In this document: positions 11,481 through 23,478 of the stretch, in pieces
How positions within the stretch are numbered: position 1 is the first letter of the stretch
How the letters are laid out: the number at the start of each line of letters is the position of its first letter
Assembly (NCBI GenBank): GCA_003013855.2
Contig: ML058440.1
Coordinates: 1,178,001 to 1,242,000, forward strand
Origin: Liriodendron chinense
Taxonomy: Eukaryota > Streptophyta > Magnoliopsida > Magnoliales > Magnoliaceae
DNA length: 64,000 nucleotides
Reading direction: 5' to 3'
Position numbers and translations under genes: made by a program
The notes under the pieces: model-generated
Told to the model about the DNA's origin: nothing
Seen by the model: the letters and a program-made list of their open reading frames with translations, nothing else
Databases searched by the model: none

Positions 11481-14003
11481 TTGGGGCTTGGGTTTTTTCA
11501 GAAGCCCAAGGCAGAGGGTTGAATCCCTTCCAACCACTAAAATTTTGAGGTTATGGATTTTCTCTTAGTTGCGATTCAACATGTGATACAAACTACACTC
11601 GGCAAAGGTATCCCCATAAGAGAAAAGATGAAAAATGGAGCTTTGCAACTGGAAATGCATGCATACATATTACTAAGGAATATGGATTGCAAAACTGCAT
11701 TCTCCGAAGAAGCCTCTTCTTTATATCGACGAACTATAACCTATTTTGAGAACTTTCAACTACAACCTATTTTGGGATTTAATAATTCTCCTAGAAACTT
11801 GAATTTCATTTTGCTATAACTGAACCATTATCCAGGTGCCTTTCTGTCTTTCATTTGGACTCGAGGTAGAAGGCTACCACTTCTTATCTGTTTATACTTG
11901 CTAACATTTTGAATCAGACTCTTCCCAACTCTGGCACCTGAACCCACTGCTGCTTCCCCTTGCACTTTTTGCAACTATAAACTGAACTACACAGTGGCCA
12001 GTTTGGTTGTGATAAGATCCTTGCTCTGTCAAAGAATGATTCTATTGGCCAAAGATGAAAGTAGTTGCATACGGATATGATGGCAGCTGCCAGATTTGTC
12101 AAATGGCCAAACGGCATATGCACAAGGTGAACTATTTGGTTGTGATAAGACCCTTGCTCTTATCGAAGAATGATGCTGTTGGCACATGATGAGATGAGAT
12201 GTCCATGACCAGATGCGAGATTTGTCAAACAGCCTAAGGGCACACACCCACTGCTTTTGTGCATTACAGTTACAACCCATCTTTTCCAGATTTGTGAAAT
12301 GGGCAAAGGGCATACCGACACTGGCTTGTGCATCCTTCTACTTGTTCCATCTTTGCCTTGACTGATTGAGAACATTTAAATGCTCCAGCATGTTCTTTTA
12401 AGCTCTTTAGTCTTGAAATGATATACTGGTTGAAACACTCCTAGCTCATCCATGCATGCAGATCTGCATTAAGAGCACTATGGTTTCTGATGAATGTTAG
12501 GTGAAACACTCAAAGCTCATTTGAGATATGACCCCTGCTCTTGTCGAAGAAGATACTATTGGCCAAACATGAGACAAATTGTACAGATACGTTGACATTT
12601 GCCAGATTTGTCAGATGATCAAAGGGCATGTCTGAAATACTTATGCATGTATGCCTCTTCCTACTGTATTTTCAGTTCTCACCTTGACCAATTGAGAAGA
12701 TGTAGATCTGTCTTGAGCCTTTTGTCTTGAAGTAATTCACTGATTGTGGTTGAAAAAAGAAAAAGAAGAAAAAAGAAAAAGAAAAAAGAACTCCAATCTC
12801 ATTCTTGTATGCAAATCTGCAGAAAGACATATTGGATTCCTTGAGATCGCTGGTCTTACTCTTGATTGCATCCAGAAACCATTGCTATGCTTGCAGTCAG
12901 AACAAGTTGGGCCTTACTGTTGGAATTGAATGCAAACTATTCCCATCAGATAGATTCTGTCTGTAAATGCCATGTTGTGGCAGCATTGTCTCAGGGTCCC
13001 CAATTTTTAAGAACTTTCATTCTCTACCATCGGCTTGACCTTGTTTCAGATCCATGGTGGTCATTTATTGGCTGTTACTACCTTTAACCATGTGCATAAT
13101 GAAGTCAGAGTCATCAATCAGATTCTTTAAAGGCTTGTTTGATCCAAATGTGCATTATGGCCTGCGGTCATCATATGCTTGGAGTGGAGTTCAACATGAT
13201 GCAGTTTCTCTGAAGTTTGAAAACTAACATTAAACATGACGTCTATGTGGTCTTGAATCTGGAACAGTCCACAAAGTCCTTGATGGGATGTGATTTCACA
13301 ACAATGTACGTCAATTGTATGCTCTGCCAAAACCATGGATGCAGTGAAGTTTAGAGATAAGGACAAGGAGTTGTGGGATAATTCTGCATAAGACGGCTTT
13401 AGAAGGGAGCATAGAAGGTGACAGATTGCAGCAACTACTTATGAGTTTAGCTCTATAATGAGCCAAGGTGGGCATGTTCTTGTTGCATGGTGCTTTGTAA
13501 TCTCACCATGATTTTGCTTAAGGCCTTTAGGAGTATTGTCAATGCGTGTAAAGATGGTCTTTGGAGCTGCTAAAGATTTCACCAGATTGCCTGTCTTGTG
13601 TTTTATATAGCAGCCCATGCTATTGTGTTTGTTGATTCTACTCTACATGCTTTTTTGAAAAGTCTGCCTATGCTATTGTGTTTGTTGATACTACTTTTCA
13701 TGCTTTTTTGACAAGTCAGAGGTCAGTTCCTACAATTTTTTATCACCTAATTCTGTGCTAGTAGTTGCTGCTTTAGTGGGGTGCCTTACCTCTGTATTGT
13801 TTGTGTTTCTTTTAGTCCGGTCAAGATTTTATTTGCCAATGTTTTGCAATAACATGCTTTTATAAGCCTTGGTTTACTGCTTACATTTTCATTGTTTCTG
13901 GGGATTGTGTTTCTTTCCACAGGCTGTAGTTGCTTTGAAGTATCTTTTGTCTATTTTGTTAGATTCGATCCATAACACAATGAATCTGCTTGCAATGATA
14001 CAG
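11481..14003 (+). other. Probable intron sequence upstream of the first visible BIG exon
   Basis: No coding exon of the BIG family could be recognised here. The T-rich stretch before 14004 ends in a proper acceptor (GATACAG). The stretch contains degenerate repeated modules around 12000, 12131 and 12520 (GATAAGAYCCTTGCTCT, then CCAGATTTGTCAAATGG). A 53-bp tandem duplication (GCCCATGCTATTGTG...) lies at 13613-13665 and 13666-13718. Confidence 0.55.
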
Positions 14004-17000
14004 GTTTTTAGGTGCTATTAAGCAGTATCTATGCCTGTCATTATTGAAGAATAGTGCTTCCACTCTCATGATCGTTTTTCAGCTATCTTGTTCCATTTTC
14101 ATTAGTCTGGTTTCAAGATTCAGAGCTGGATTGAAGGCAGAGATTGGAGTATTCTTTCCAATGATTGTACTCAGAGTTCTGGAAAATGTTGCTCAGCCTA
14201 ATTTTCAGCAGAAGATGATAGTGCTTCGGTTTTTGGACAAGCTCTGTGTTGATTCACAGATATTGGTAGACATTTTCATCAACTATGACTGTGATGTTAA
14301 TTCATCAAACATATTCGAGAGGTATGTTGTTTCTCCTCTGGCATTAGACTTTGAAACATTCATCAAATGTTTTGTTATCTGCATCAAGTTACTGTTCCTG
14401 CTTTGTTCATGAACCTCAACTATTGGTAATTCTCAGGATTTCTGCTTACTGGTGATAATTAAAATTTCTACATCCTGTTGTTTTGCATTTTTATACGTTT
14501 TCTATCTAATGGGTTCTCCTAATAGGATGGTCAATGGTTTGCTCAAGACTGCTCAAGGTGTCCCTCCTGGTACTACCACTATCCTCCAACCACCTCAGGA
14601 GGCCACCATGAAACTTGAAGCAATGAAGTGCTTAGTGGCCATTTTGAGATCAATGGGAGATTGGATGAACAAACAGTTGCGGATCCCAGACTCCCATTCT
14701 CCTAAGAAATCAGAAGCAGCCGAGAACAGTCCCGAATCTGGAAATGGTCTTCCTGTGGAGAATGGGAATGCGGAGGAGACTGCTGAAGGATCAGATTCTC
14801 ATTCTGATACTGCAAATGAAGTCTCTGAAGTAGCATCTATTGAGCAACGCAGGGCTTACAAGCTTGAACTTCAGGTATATATATTAAGTCTTCATTCTTT
14901 TCCATGCTAGCACTTCTATCGCAACTAAAAATATCTTCATGCCCATGCAATCTAATATAAAAATTTGTGGCAGGAAGGTATATCTCTTTTCAATCGGAAG
15001 CCTAAAAAGGGAATCGATTTCCTTATTAATGCTAAGAAGGTAGGGGATTCGCCAGAGGAGATAGCTGCTTTCCTTAAAACAGCGTCTGGTTTGAACAAGA
15101 CTTTGATTGGTGATTATCTAGGAGAGAGGGAAGATTTATCACTGAAAGTCATGCATGCATATGTGGATTCGTTTGATTTTCAAGGAATGGAGTTTGACGA
15201 GGCAATTAGGGCCTTTCTACAAGGCTTTAGGTTGCCTGGTGAGGCACAGAAGATTGATCGAATCATGGAAAAATTTTCTGAGCGTTATTGCAAATGTAAT
15301 CCAAAAGTTTTTACCAGTGCAGATACGGCTTATGTCCTCGCATACTCTGTGATCTTGCTTAACACTGATGCTCATAACCCAATGGTCAAGAACAAGGTCT
15401 GCCCCCATTCTTAAGATTTATCTTGTAAGTTGATTGGATAATTTTTAATAATCTCCGAAAACCTTATTATGTGATTGGTTGTTGCAGATGTCACCCGATG
15501 ATTTTATAAGGAACAATCGCGGTATTGATGATGGAAAAGATCTACCTGAAGAGTATTTGAGATCCTTGTTTGAACGGATTTCAAGGAATGAGATTAAAAT
15601 GAAAGAAGACAATTTGGTGTCTCAACATAAGCAATCGCTGAATTCTAACAGAATCTTAGGCTTGGATGGTATTTTGAATATTGTGATCCGCAAACGAGGG
15701 GAAGAAAATTCTATGGAGACCAGCGACGATCTCATCAAGCACATGCAAGAGCAATTCAAGGAAAAAGCTCGAAAAACTGAGTAAGCTTACTAACTTATCC
15801 CATCCATAAACAATTCATTACACTTCAATGGGGCATTATTGGAACTTTTAATGATCATGGTAGTGAATTCTCATTCTTTTATTTGGCAGCCTCTTTGCTA
15901 TTCTCATTTTCAATTTTCCTTTTCTTTTTGGGTGTGGTTTCTGGTTATCTGAAAAGTGATCTTTATTTATGATTTCTTTGTAAGGATGAAAATTTGCAAC
16001 GGCATGATATAGTCTTTTTCTGATCTGGTGCCCTTTTGCAAATTCTAGGTCAGTTTATTATGCTGCAACGGATGTGGTAATTTTGAAATTCATGATTGAG
16101 GTCTGTTGGGCTCCTATGTTGGCTGCCTTCAGTGTTCCACTGGACCAGAGTGATGATGAAATAATAATATCGCAGTGCCTTGAAGGCTTTCGTTATGCTA
16201 TCCATGTTACTTCTGTAATGTCCATGAAGACTCATAGAGATGCTTTTGTTACTTCACTCGCCAAGTTCACCTCCCTCCATTCAGCTGCAGATATCAAGCA
16301 GAAAAATATTGATGCCATCAAGGTTCGTGTTTGGTTGTCCTCTTTTTTGCTGCACAATTGCAAATTAATGTTGTCCTTCCTTGAGGGATTTTCCTGAGCA
16401 TGATCTCTTATTATTCAATGAAAGAATTCCTTCCCATTTTGTGGGAGGTTAACCATATTGATTTTTTTTGTTGTTGTGATTTTCTCTTTTAATTGTAATC
16501 ATTAGCCTACAATGATTTCGGTTAACATTCTTAAAAGCCACGAAAGGTTTCGTGGGGATAACATTTACCCTCTAATTGTTTCAGATCATGGTCTTAAGCC
16601 TACATTGGACACCTTTAGACATTCATAAATCTGGAAAAAATAGGTCTTTGATGACAGCAAGGCCATACTTTCCTGTCACTAGTGCTACCATTGTTGCGAA
16701 ATATGGATGCAAGGCTTGGGATTCTAATTTTTTTCTTTTCTTTCCTTTCTTTTTGGTGTGTGCCACAGCTAGGCTGTTTGTAGGAGCACCATAGATTTCC
16801 TAAACCTAGGTCACAGGTTGAGGCACCATTCCATAGGATCAAGTCTAACAAGTTATGAAGTGTTACCATCAGAACAATCTGACAATGTTTAACACTTACT
16901 GTTAGAAAGTGTCCGTGAATAGAGGCAATTCTCTCTTGATTTTAAAGGAAAAGCAAATCTGGGCTTTGAAGAGAAACTGTCTAAACTGAAATGAGTCGGT

Positions 17001-20000
17001 TATACTCATATCATTGAGCTTGCTTATGGGTGTACAGATTTTTTATTTTTTATTTTATTTTTTTAATTTTTATGGAGTCTATCTCATTGACTGCTAACCG
17101 GAACCTTTGTATGGCGGGTTACTTTTTGGTATATGAAGAGCTAGGGACTTTATGGAGTTTGTGCAGAATCTTTGTGATCTGAATGGTTGTCTTTTTCCAT
17201 TTTACAGTTTGAAATACTTTTGATCTTTCTGCAAATGTAAATTTTCTTATATAGCTGTAAACATTAATCTCACATTATGATTTTCTATCAACTGTCTGTA
17301 CTCCACAGGCAATTATTACTATTGCAGATGAGGATGGCAATTACTTGCAAGAAGCCTGGGAGCATATCTTGACATGTGTTTCACGGTTTGAACATTTGCA
17401 TCTATTAGGGGAGGGTGCCCCTCCAGATGCTACTTTCTTTGCCATACAGCAGAATGAGATTGAGAAATCTAAGCAAGCCAAATCAACAATCCTTCCTGTA
17501 CTGAAAAAGAAGGGAGCTGGGCGGATTCAGTATGCTGCTGCAGCTGCCAGAAGGGGTTCATATGATAGTGCTGGTGTTGGTGGCCATGCTTCTGGAGTGG
17601 TTACAACTGAACAGATGACCAACTTAGTTTCCAACTTAAACATGTTGGAACAAGTAGGAAGCTCTGAAATGAATCGTATATTTACACGAAGTCAAAAGCT
17701 GAACAGTGAGGCAGTAATTGATTTTGTTAAAGCTCTTTGTAAGGTATCTATGGAAGAACTGCGCTCTACATCTGATCCACGGGTTTTCAGTCTTACAAAG
17801 ATCGTTGAGATTGCGTAAGAAATCAATCCCTTCACTTTTACCATGCTTCTTGTTGACATTTTATAATGCTATGCTACTTCTTTGGTTGAGCTTGCTTACA
17901 TTGTTATTGTTTCCTCATAAGATAGATGGCTTCAGAATTTTGCCATTACACATTTTTGTTCTTACAGGCACTACAACATGAATCGCATTAGGCTTGTTTG
18001 GTCAAGCATCTGGCATGTGCTTTCTGAGTTCTTTGTCACCATTGGTTGTTCTGAAAACCTCTCAATTGCAATTTTTGCAATGGATTCCCTGCGCCAGCTA
18101 GCGATGAAATTTTTAGAGCGGGAAGAATTGGCCAATTACAATTTTCAGAATGAGTTTATGAAGCCTTTTGTCATTGTTATGCGTAAGAGCAGTGCCGTTG
18201 AAATCCGAGAACTAATCATCAGATGCGTCTCTCAAATGGTTTTGACCCGTGTTAATAATGTCAAGTCAGGATGGAAAAGCATGTTCATGGTATGTTCTTC
18301 GTTTTACATGTATATAATTGTACGTAATGTTTTCTTGGATATGAACTGTCCATAATAGTCAATTTGTGACCTGATGATCGCTTTTGCAGGTATTCACAAC
18401 TGCAGCTTATGATGACCACAAAAACATTGTACTGTTGGCCTTTGAGATCATTGAGAAGATTGTGCGAGACTACTTTCCATATATAACTGAAACTGAAACC
18501 ACCACTTTTACAGACTGTGTGAACTGTCTGATTGCATTTACTAATAGTAGGTTCAACAAAGATATCAGCCTCAATGCAATTGCTTTTCTTCGGTTCTGTG
18601 CTGCGAAGCTGGCAGAAGGAGATCTTGGCTCCTCTGCACGGAATAAGGACAAAGATGCTTCTGGAAAGATTGCTCCATCATCACCCTCAACAGGAAAAGA
18701 TGGGAAACAAGATGTTCCTCAGCTCACAGATAAAGATGATCATCTCTATTTCTGGTTCCCATTGTTGGTTGGTAAGTGCATTGCATCAGATAGGGTTCAC
18801 AGATGTTGTGGGGGAGGCGTTTAAAGAACTTTCAAGTTCCAATATTTTACCTAGCTTGGGAATTATTTATATTACTAAGAAACTATGCAACAAGGAAACT
18901 CCTTTTTGAAAATTTACCATATTAGATGTGTTGGTGACTTGGTGTTGAGTTACCTGTTGACAATGCTGTCAGACAAAAATTTCAGTTTCTCTTTTTTAGT
19001 TGCCGTTTAGTTGATGCTTCATATACTTCGCATTGGGGATTAATGTATATTTTATTTATCCAGATAATGCTTTTCTATATATTGTGCTTTCATGAACTAA
19101 TATTCAGATAGCAACAATTTGTCATAATCGTTATTGTATTGCAAATCGTTATAGAGGCTGATTTTTTATTTTATTTTTGAAGGATGACAATTTATTAGGA
19201 AAAAACAAGGGCAAAGCCCAAAGAATACAAAGAGAAAAAGAAAACAAAGTGAAAAGCTGAACCACCCCACCAAAGAAAAGGAAGCCCAAAACTCCCCCCC
19301 AAACCCCTACTCCCAAAACAAAACTACACACCAAGAGCAATACACTTTCCAATCAACACCAAAGATCGGGCATAACAAAAAACCTCTACTGGACTCCTAG
19401 AGGAATTCGAAAAGCATCTATGGTTTCTCTCTTTCTAGACGGGCCACAGAGCAGCTTAACCCCCCCTCCCCCCCCCCCCCTCCTCGCGCCAATGGCAGAA
19501 AAGATCATCTATGCGATCCGGGAACACCCAGGCCATCCCAACGGATTGAAGAATGAAGGCCCACAACTCCCTAGAAAAGCAACAATGCAGGAACAAGTGG
19601 GGAACCGATTCCTCATCCTTCAAGCAAAGCGGGCAAGCATTGACAATGACAAGACCCCTCTTGCGAAGATTATCAATAGTAAGCACCCAATTCCACCCCA
19701 CTAGCCAAGAAAAAGCCGCCATTTTTGATGGCACACCGTAAGACCATAGATGGAAGGTATGAGCCTCAGCACCTGTCCCTCTTTGGCTCGAAACAAGAAA
19801 AGAATGGAAAGATCTCACTGAGAATTTTTCGGATTTGTCCTTGTTCCACCGAAGAGAATCTACACCGTCTGCCATCGAAACCCCTTCTAGAAACGAAAGA
19901 AGAGCCGCCAATTCTTGCAGCTCCACCTCAGAAAGGGCTCTTCTGCAAGGCAGGTTCCACACCCCCCGATCAGCCGACTTCGAGAAACAACGACTAACAA

Positions 20001-23000
20001 TAATATTAGGATCCGATGCAACTCGGGCAATATTCGAAAAAATATCTCGTAGAGCACTCTTGCCAGCCCAAATGTCCTTCCAAAACCTGACTCTTGACCC
20101 ATCCCCAGCAACAAAACTAATACCTTGGAGAACAACCTCTTTAAGTTTCATGATTTGCTTCCACATCCCAGATACCCTATACATATGAGCACCATCAGGC
20201 CACAATCCAGACCGATCCACCCCATACTTAGTTGAGACAATTTCCTTCCACAATCTCCCCCCCCCCTGCACCAAACTTCCAAATCCATTTCCTCAGCGCG
20301 CTTCATTCATAGAATCCAAGGGGCGAATACCTGCCACCTCTGCTTCTTTCGGCCTGCAAACGTCGGACCATTTTAAGAGGTGAAACTTCTTTTTAACTTC
20401 CCCTCCTTGCCAGAAGAAGTCCCTTCTAAGTTATTCTAGCTTGTTGAGCACCCTTTTGGGACATCTAAAAATCGACATGAAATAAAGGGGGAGATTGGAG
20501 AGCACTGCAACCACAAAAACTAACCGACCCCCGAAGGATAGCGTCTTGCTTTTCCACCCAGAAAACCTTCTATCAAATCTCTCAATGATGGGGTCCCATG
20601 CACTTATCTTTAACTTACCAATGCATAAGGGAAGACCCAAATAAGTTGTCGGGAAAGACTCCGCACAACAACCAAACACCTGAGCCAGCTGCTTAATCTC
20701 CTCATTCTGCATTTGGATGCCCAATAAAGATGATTTATGCAAATTAATCGCCAGGCCAGCCACCATTTCAAACCAGAATAAAGCCGCTCGAAGTTTCGTT
20801 AGCTGAGATTCATCCGGCTCACAAAACAAAATCGTGTCGTTCGCAAATTGGAGACGAGACACCTGGAAGTCCCCCAATCCCATCGCAAAACCCCGAAAAA
20901 GACCCTTAGAAACCCCTCTGACTAAGATTCTACTCAGAGCTTCTGCCACCACCACAAAAAGGAACGACAACAGCGGGTCTCCTTCTCTTAGACCCCTTGA
21001 AGACTTGAAGAACCCTTTTGGTGATCCATTAACTAGGATAGAGAACTTAGCTGACCCCACACATTCTTGAATCCACCCTCTCCATTTGACTCCATAACCC
21101 ATACGACCAAGCATATAGTCAAGAAAGCCCAATCAACATGATCGTAAGCTTTTTTCCAAATCAACCTTGCACACGACCCCACCTTTGCTTTCCTTATGCC
21201 TCGTATGAACAACTTCATTAGCGATAAAGGAGCTCTCTAGAATTTGTCTACCTTAAAAAAAGGCGCTTTGCGTATTGGATATCACCCGGCCCATCGAGAC
21301 GTGAAAACGGGAGGCAAGAATTTTCGCTAGGATTTTGTAGGGCGCTCCTAAAAGGCTGATCGGACGAAAATCTTAGATGCTCTCGGCCCCCTCTTTCAGG
21401 ATGAGAACAATAAACGTAGCCCTCAATTCCGAAGCAAGGTTACCATGCAGAAAAAAATCTCTGACGAAGGCCAAGACGTCCTCTCTAAGCATATCCCAGA
21501 AGGTTAAGAAAAAAGCTACAGGGAACCCATCCGAACCTGGAGCCTTTTCCCTTCCCAACTCCTTAATCGCCTTGAAAACCTCCTCTTCTGAGATCTCCCT
21601 TTCCAACCATTGAGCTTCTTCAGTAGAGAGCATGTTGAACTCTAAGTTGTCAAGTAAGGGATGCGAAATCAAAGGATTTGAGAGAAGATTTTCATAATAG
21701 GAAACTATGGCCTTGCTTACTTCTTCCTTACCTTCCACACGGTTACCATCCACCATAATGCTTTTGATTCTATTAGCTCGAGCCCTCGCACTAGCCATGC
21801 CATGGAAAAACTTAGTATTTTTATCTCCCTCCTTCAGCCAAGTCGGCCTAGATCGCTGTTTCCACTTAAATCTCCTCCAACAAAAAGTTACTATAATCGC
21901 GTTTCAATGACTCCCTTCTGTTGCGCTCTTCCTTCGATAAGACACTCCCTTCTAATTTACTATCCGACTTTTGGATCTCATTCAAAACCCTTTCCATGGA
22001 ATTTTCTCTTACACGCAAAAATTCTTTCCTCCAACAAACAATTTTTCCTTTGAGAAATCGCAATTTCTGAAATAAAATAAAACCCGGATGACCTGAAAAT
22101 GAACAAGAATTCCACCATCCTTCCACAAGATCTCTAAAGCCTTCCACCCGCATTCACGCGAGCTCAAACCTAAACGGTCTCGGACCCCAACTTTCCATCT
22201 CCACCTCTAGGAGGATAGGAAAATGATCTGAAATCGGTTTCGGCAAGCCACGCTGACTGGTTAAGGGAAACCTTATATAACCAGCCCTGGGAAATGAGAA
22301 ATCTATCTATCTTGGATAAAGTAGGCCGCTCTCTACCATTCGAACATGTGAACCGAACACCCCCATCGGCAAATCCACCAAGCCATTTCTCTCAATCCAA
22401 CCAGAGAAAGCTGCCATGCTACGCGTAATTCTCTCACCTGAATTGAATCGCATTGCATTGTAAATTCTAATATCTTTTTTTTTCTCGATTTTTAAAAAAA
22501 AATCAGAACAAATCTGAAAAATTTATAAATTAATCAGAAAAAATAAGAAAACATATCCATGATCCATTTTCCACCAATACACATCAAGAAAAATAACATA
22601 TCATCTCTTTAAAAAAAAGAAAAAAAGGAAAAAAAAAAGAAAAAAAAAACATATCATGACGTTATCAATTGAGAGCCTGTATAATGGGTGTACATGTGTC
22701 ATTGTCAGTCATAATAAAGTTTGAATCATTCCAAAAAAGTATTGCTACCAATTCAATGGACTTCAAGTAATGTTCCACACTGCATAAACTCTATCAAACT
22801 CTATCGTGTTTTAAAAGTCAAAATGCATAAAGCGCAAGCCCCTAATTAGGCCTTCAACAAATCTTTTAGTAAATCTTTTCTTCGTGATATAAAGAATAAA
22901 CTATTAAGTGCGCTTTTGAGTTTAAAATCACATAATGAAACCCTAGATCAATACAACTTGAATTTAAGATATGTGACATAAACATAATAAATTAAGTGTA

Positions 23001-23444
23001 GGTCTTTAAGTTGAAGTCAAATCCTAAGCCCCATTATCATGAGACATAGGTCAACATTATGGCAACCATCCATAAAAACACAACTCATAAATCAATTTGT
23101 GTTTTGCCCAATTAAGAGGAAAGAAATCTTAAAGGAAGCTCCACAATTTAAGATTGAAGAGAACATCCATCATCAAATTTCTTATAAAGAATAAAAATAA
23201 AACAAATGACCTTTTTTAAAAGATTCTTAAAGCCCCTACCTATTTAAAAATAGAAAATGGGAGCCAAATAAATTTAAAAGAGAAGAGAATAAGTATAATT
23301 TGAATTGTAACTTGGGTATTGAATCGTTAATTGTAGGATTCAAATCGTATAATCGTAAGATTCATCTAAAAAGGGATTCAAATCATTTTGCCTAGGATTG
23401 TGAAGCGTAAATCATAGGATTTGAAAACTATGAGCGATGCCATT

Positions 23445-23478
<34 letters not shown>

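Noticed and set aside
11553..11819. An 88-codon open frame upstream of the BIG exons
   Set aside because: No similarity to the BIG N-terminus or any family I know; no splice context; sits in intron-like repeats.
13921..14002. Possible extra BIG exon ending just before 14004
   Set aside because: TTTCCACAG|GCTGTAG could be an acceptor, but the following codons do not match the conserved BIG segment that precedes FLGAIKQYL, and no donor suits.
19120..22460. Target duplication ATTGYATTGYAAAT around the antisense LINE
   Set aside because: The similar words at 19134 and 22453 are not adjacent to the element borders and contain mismatches.
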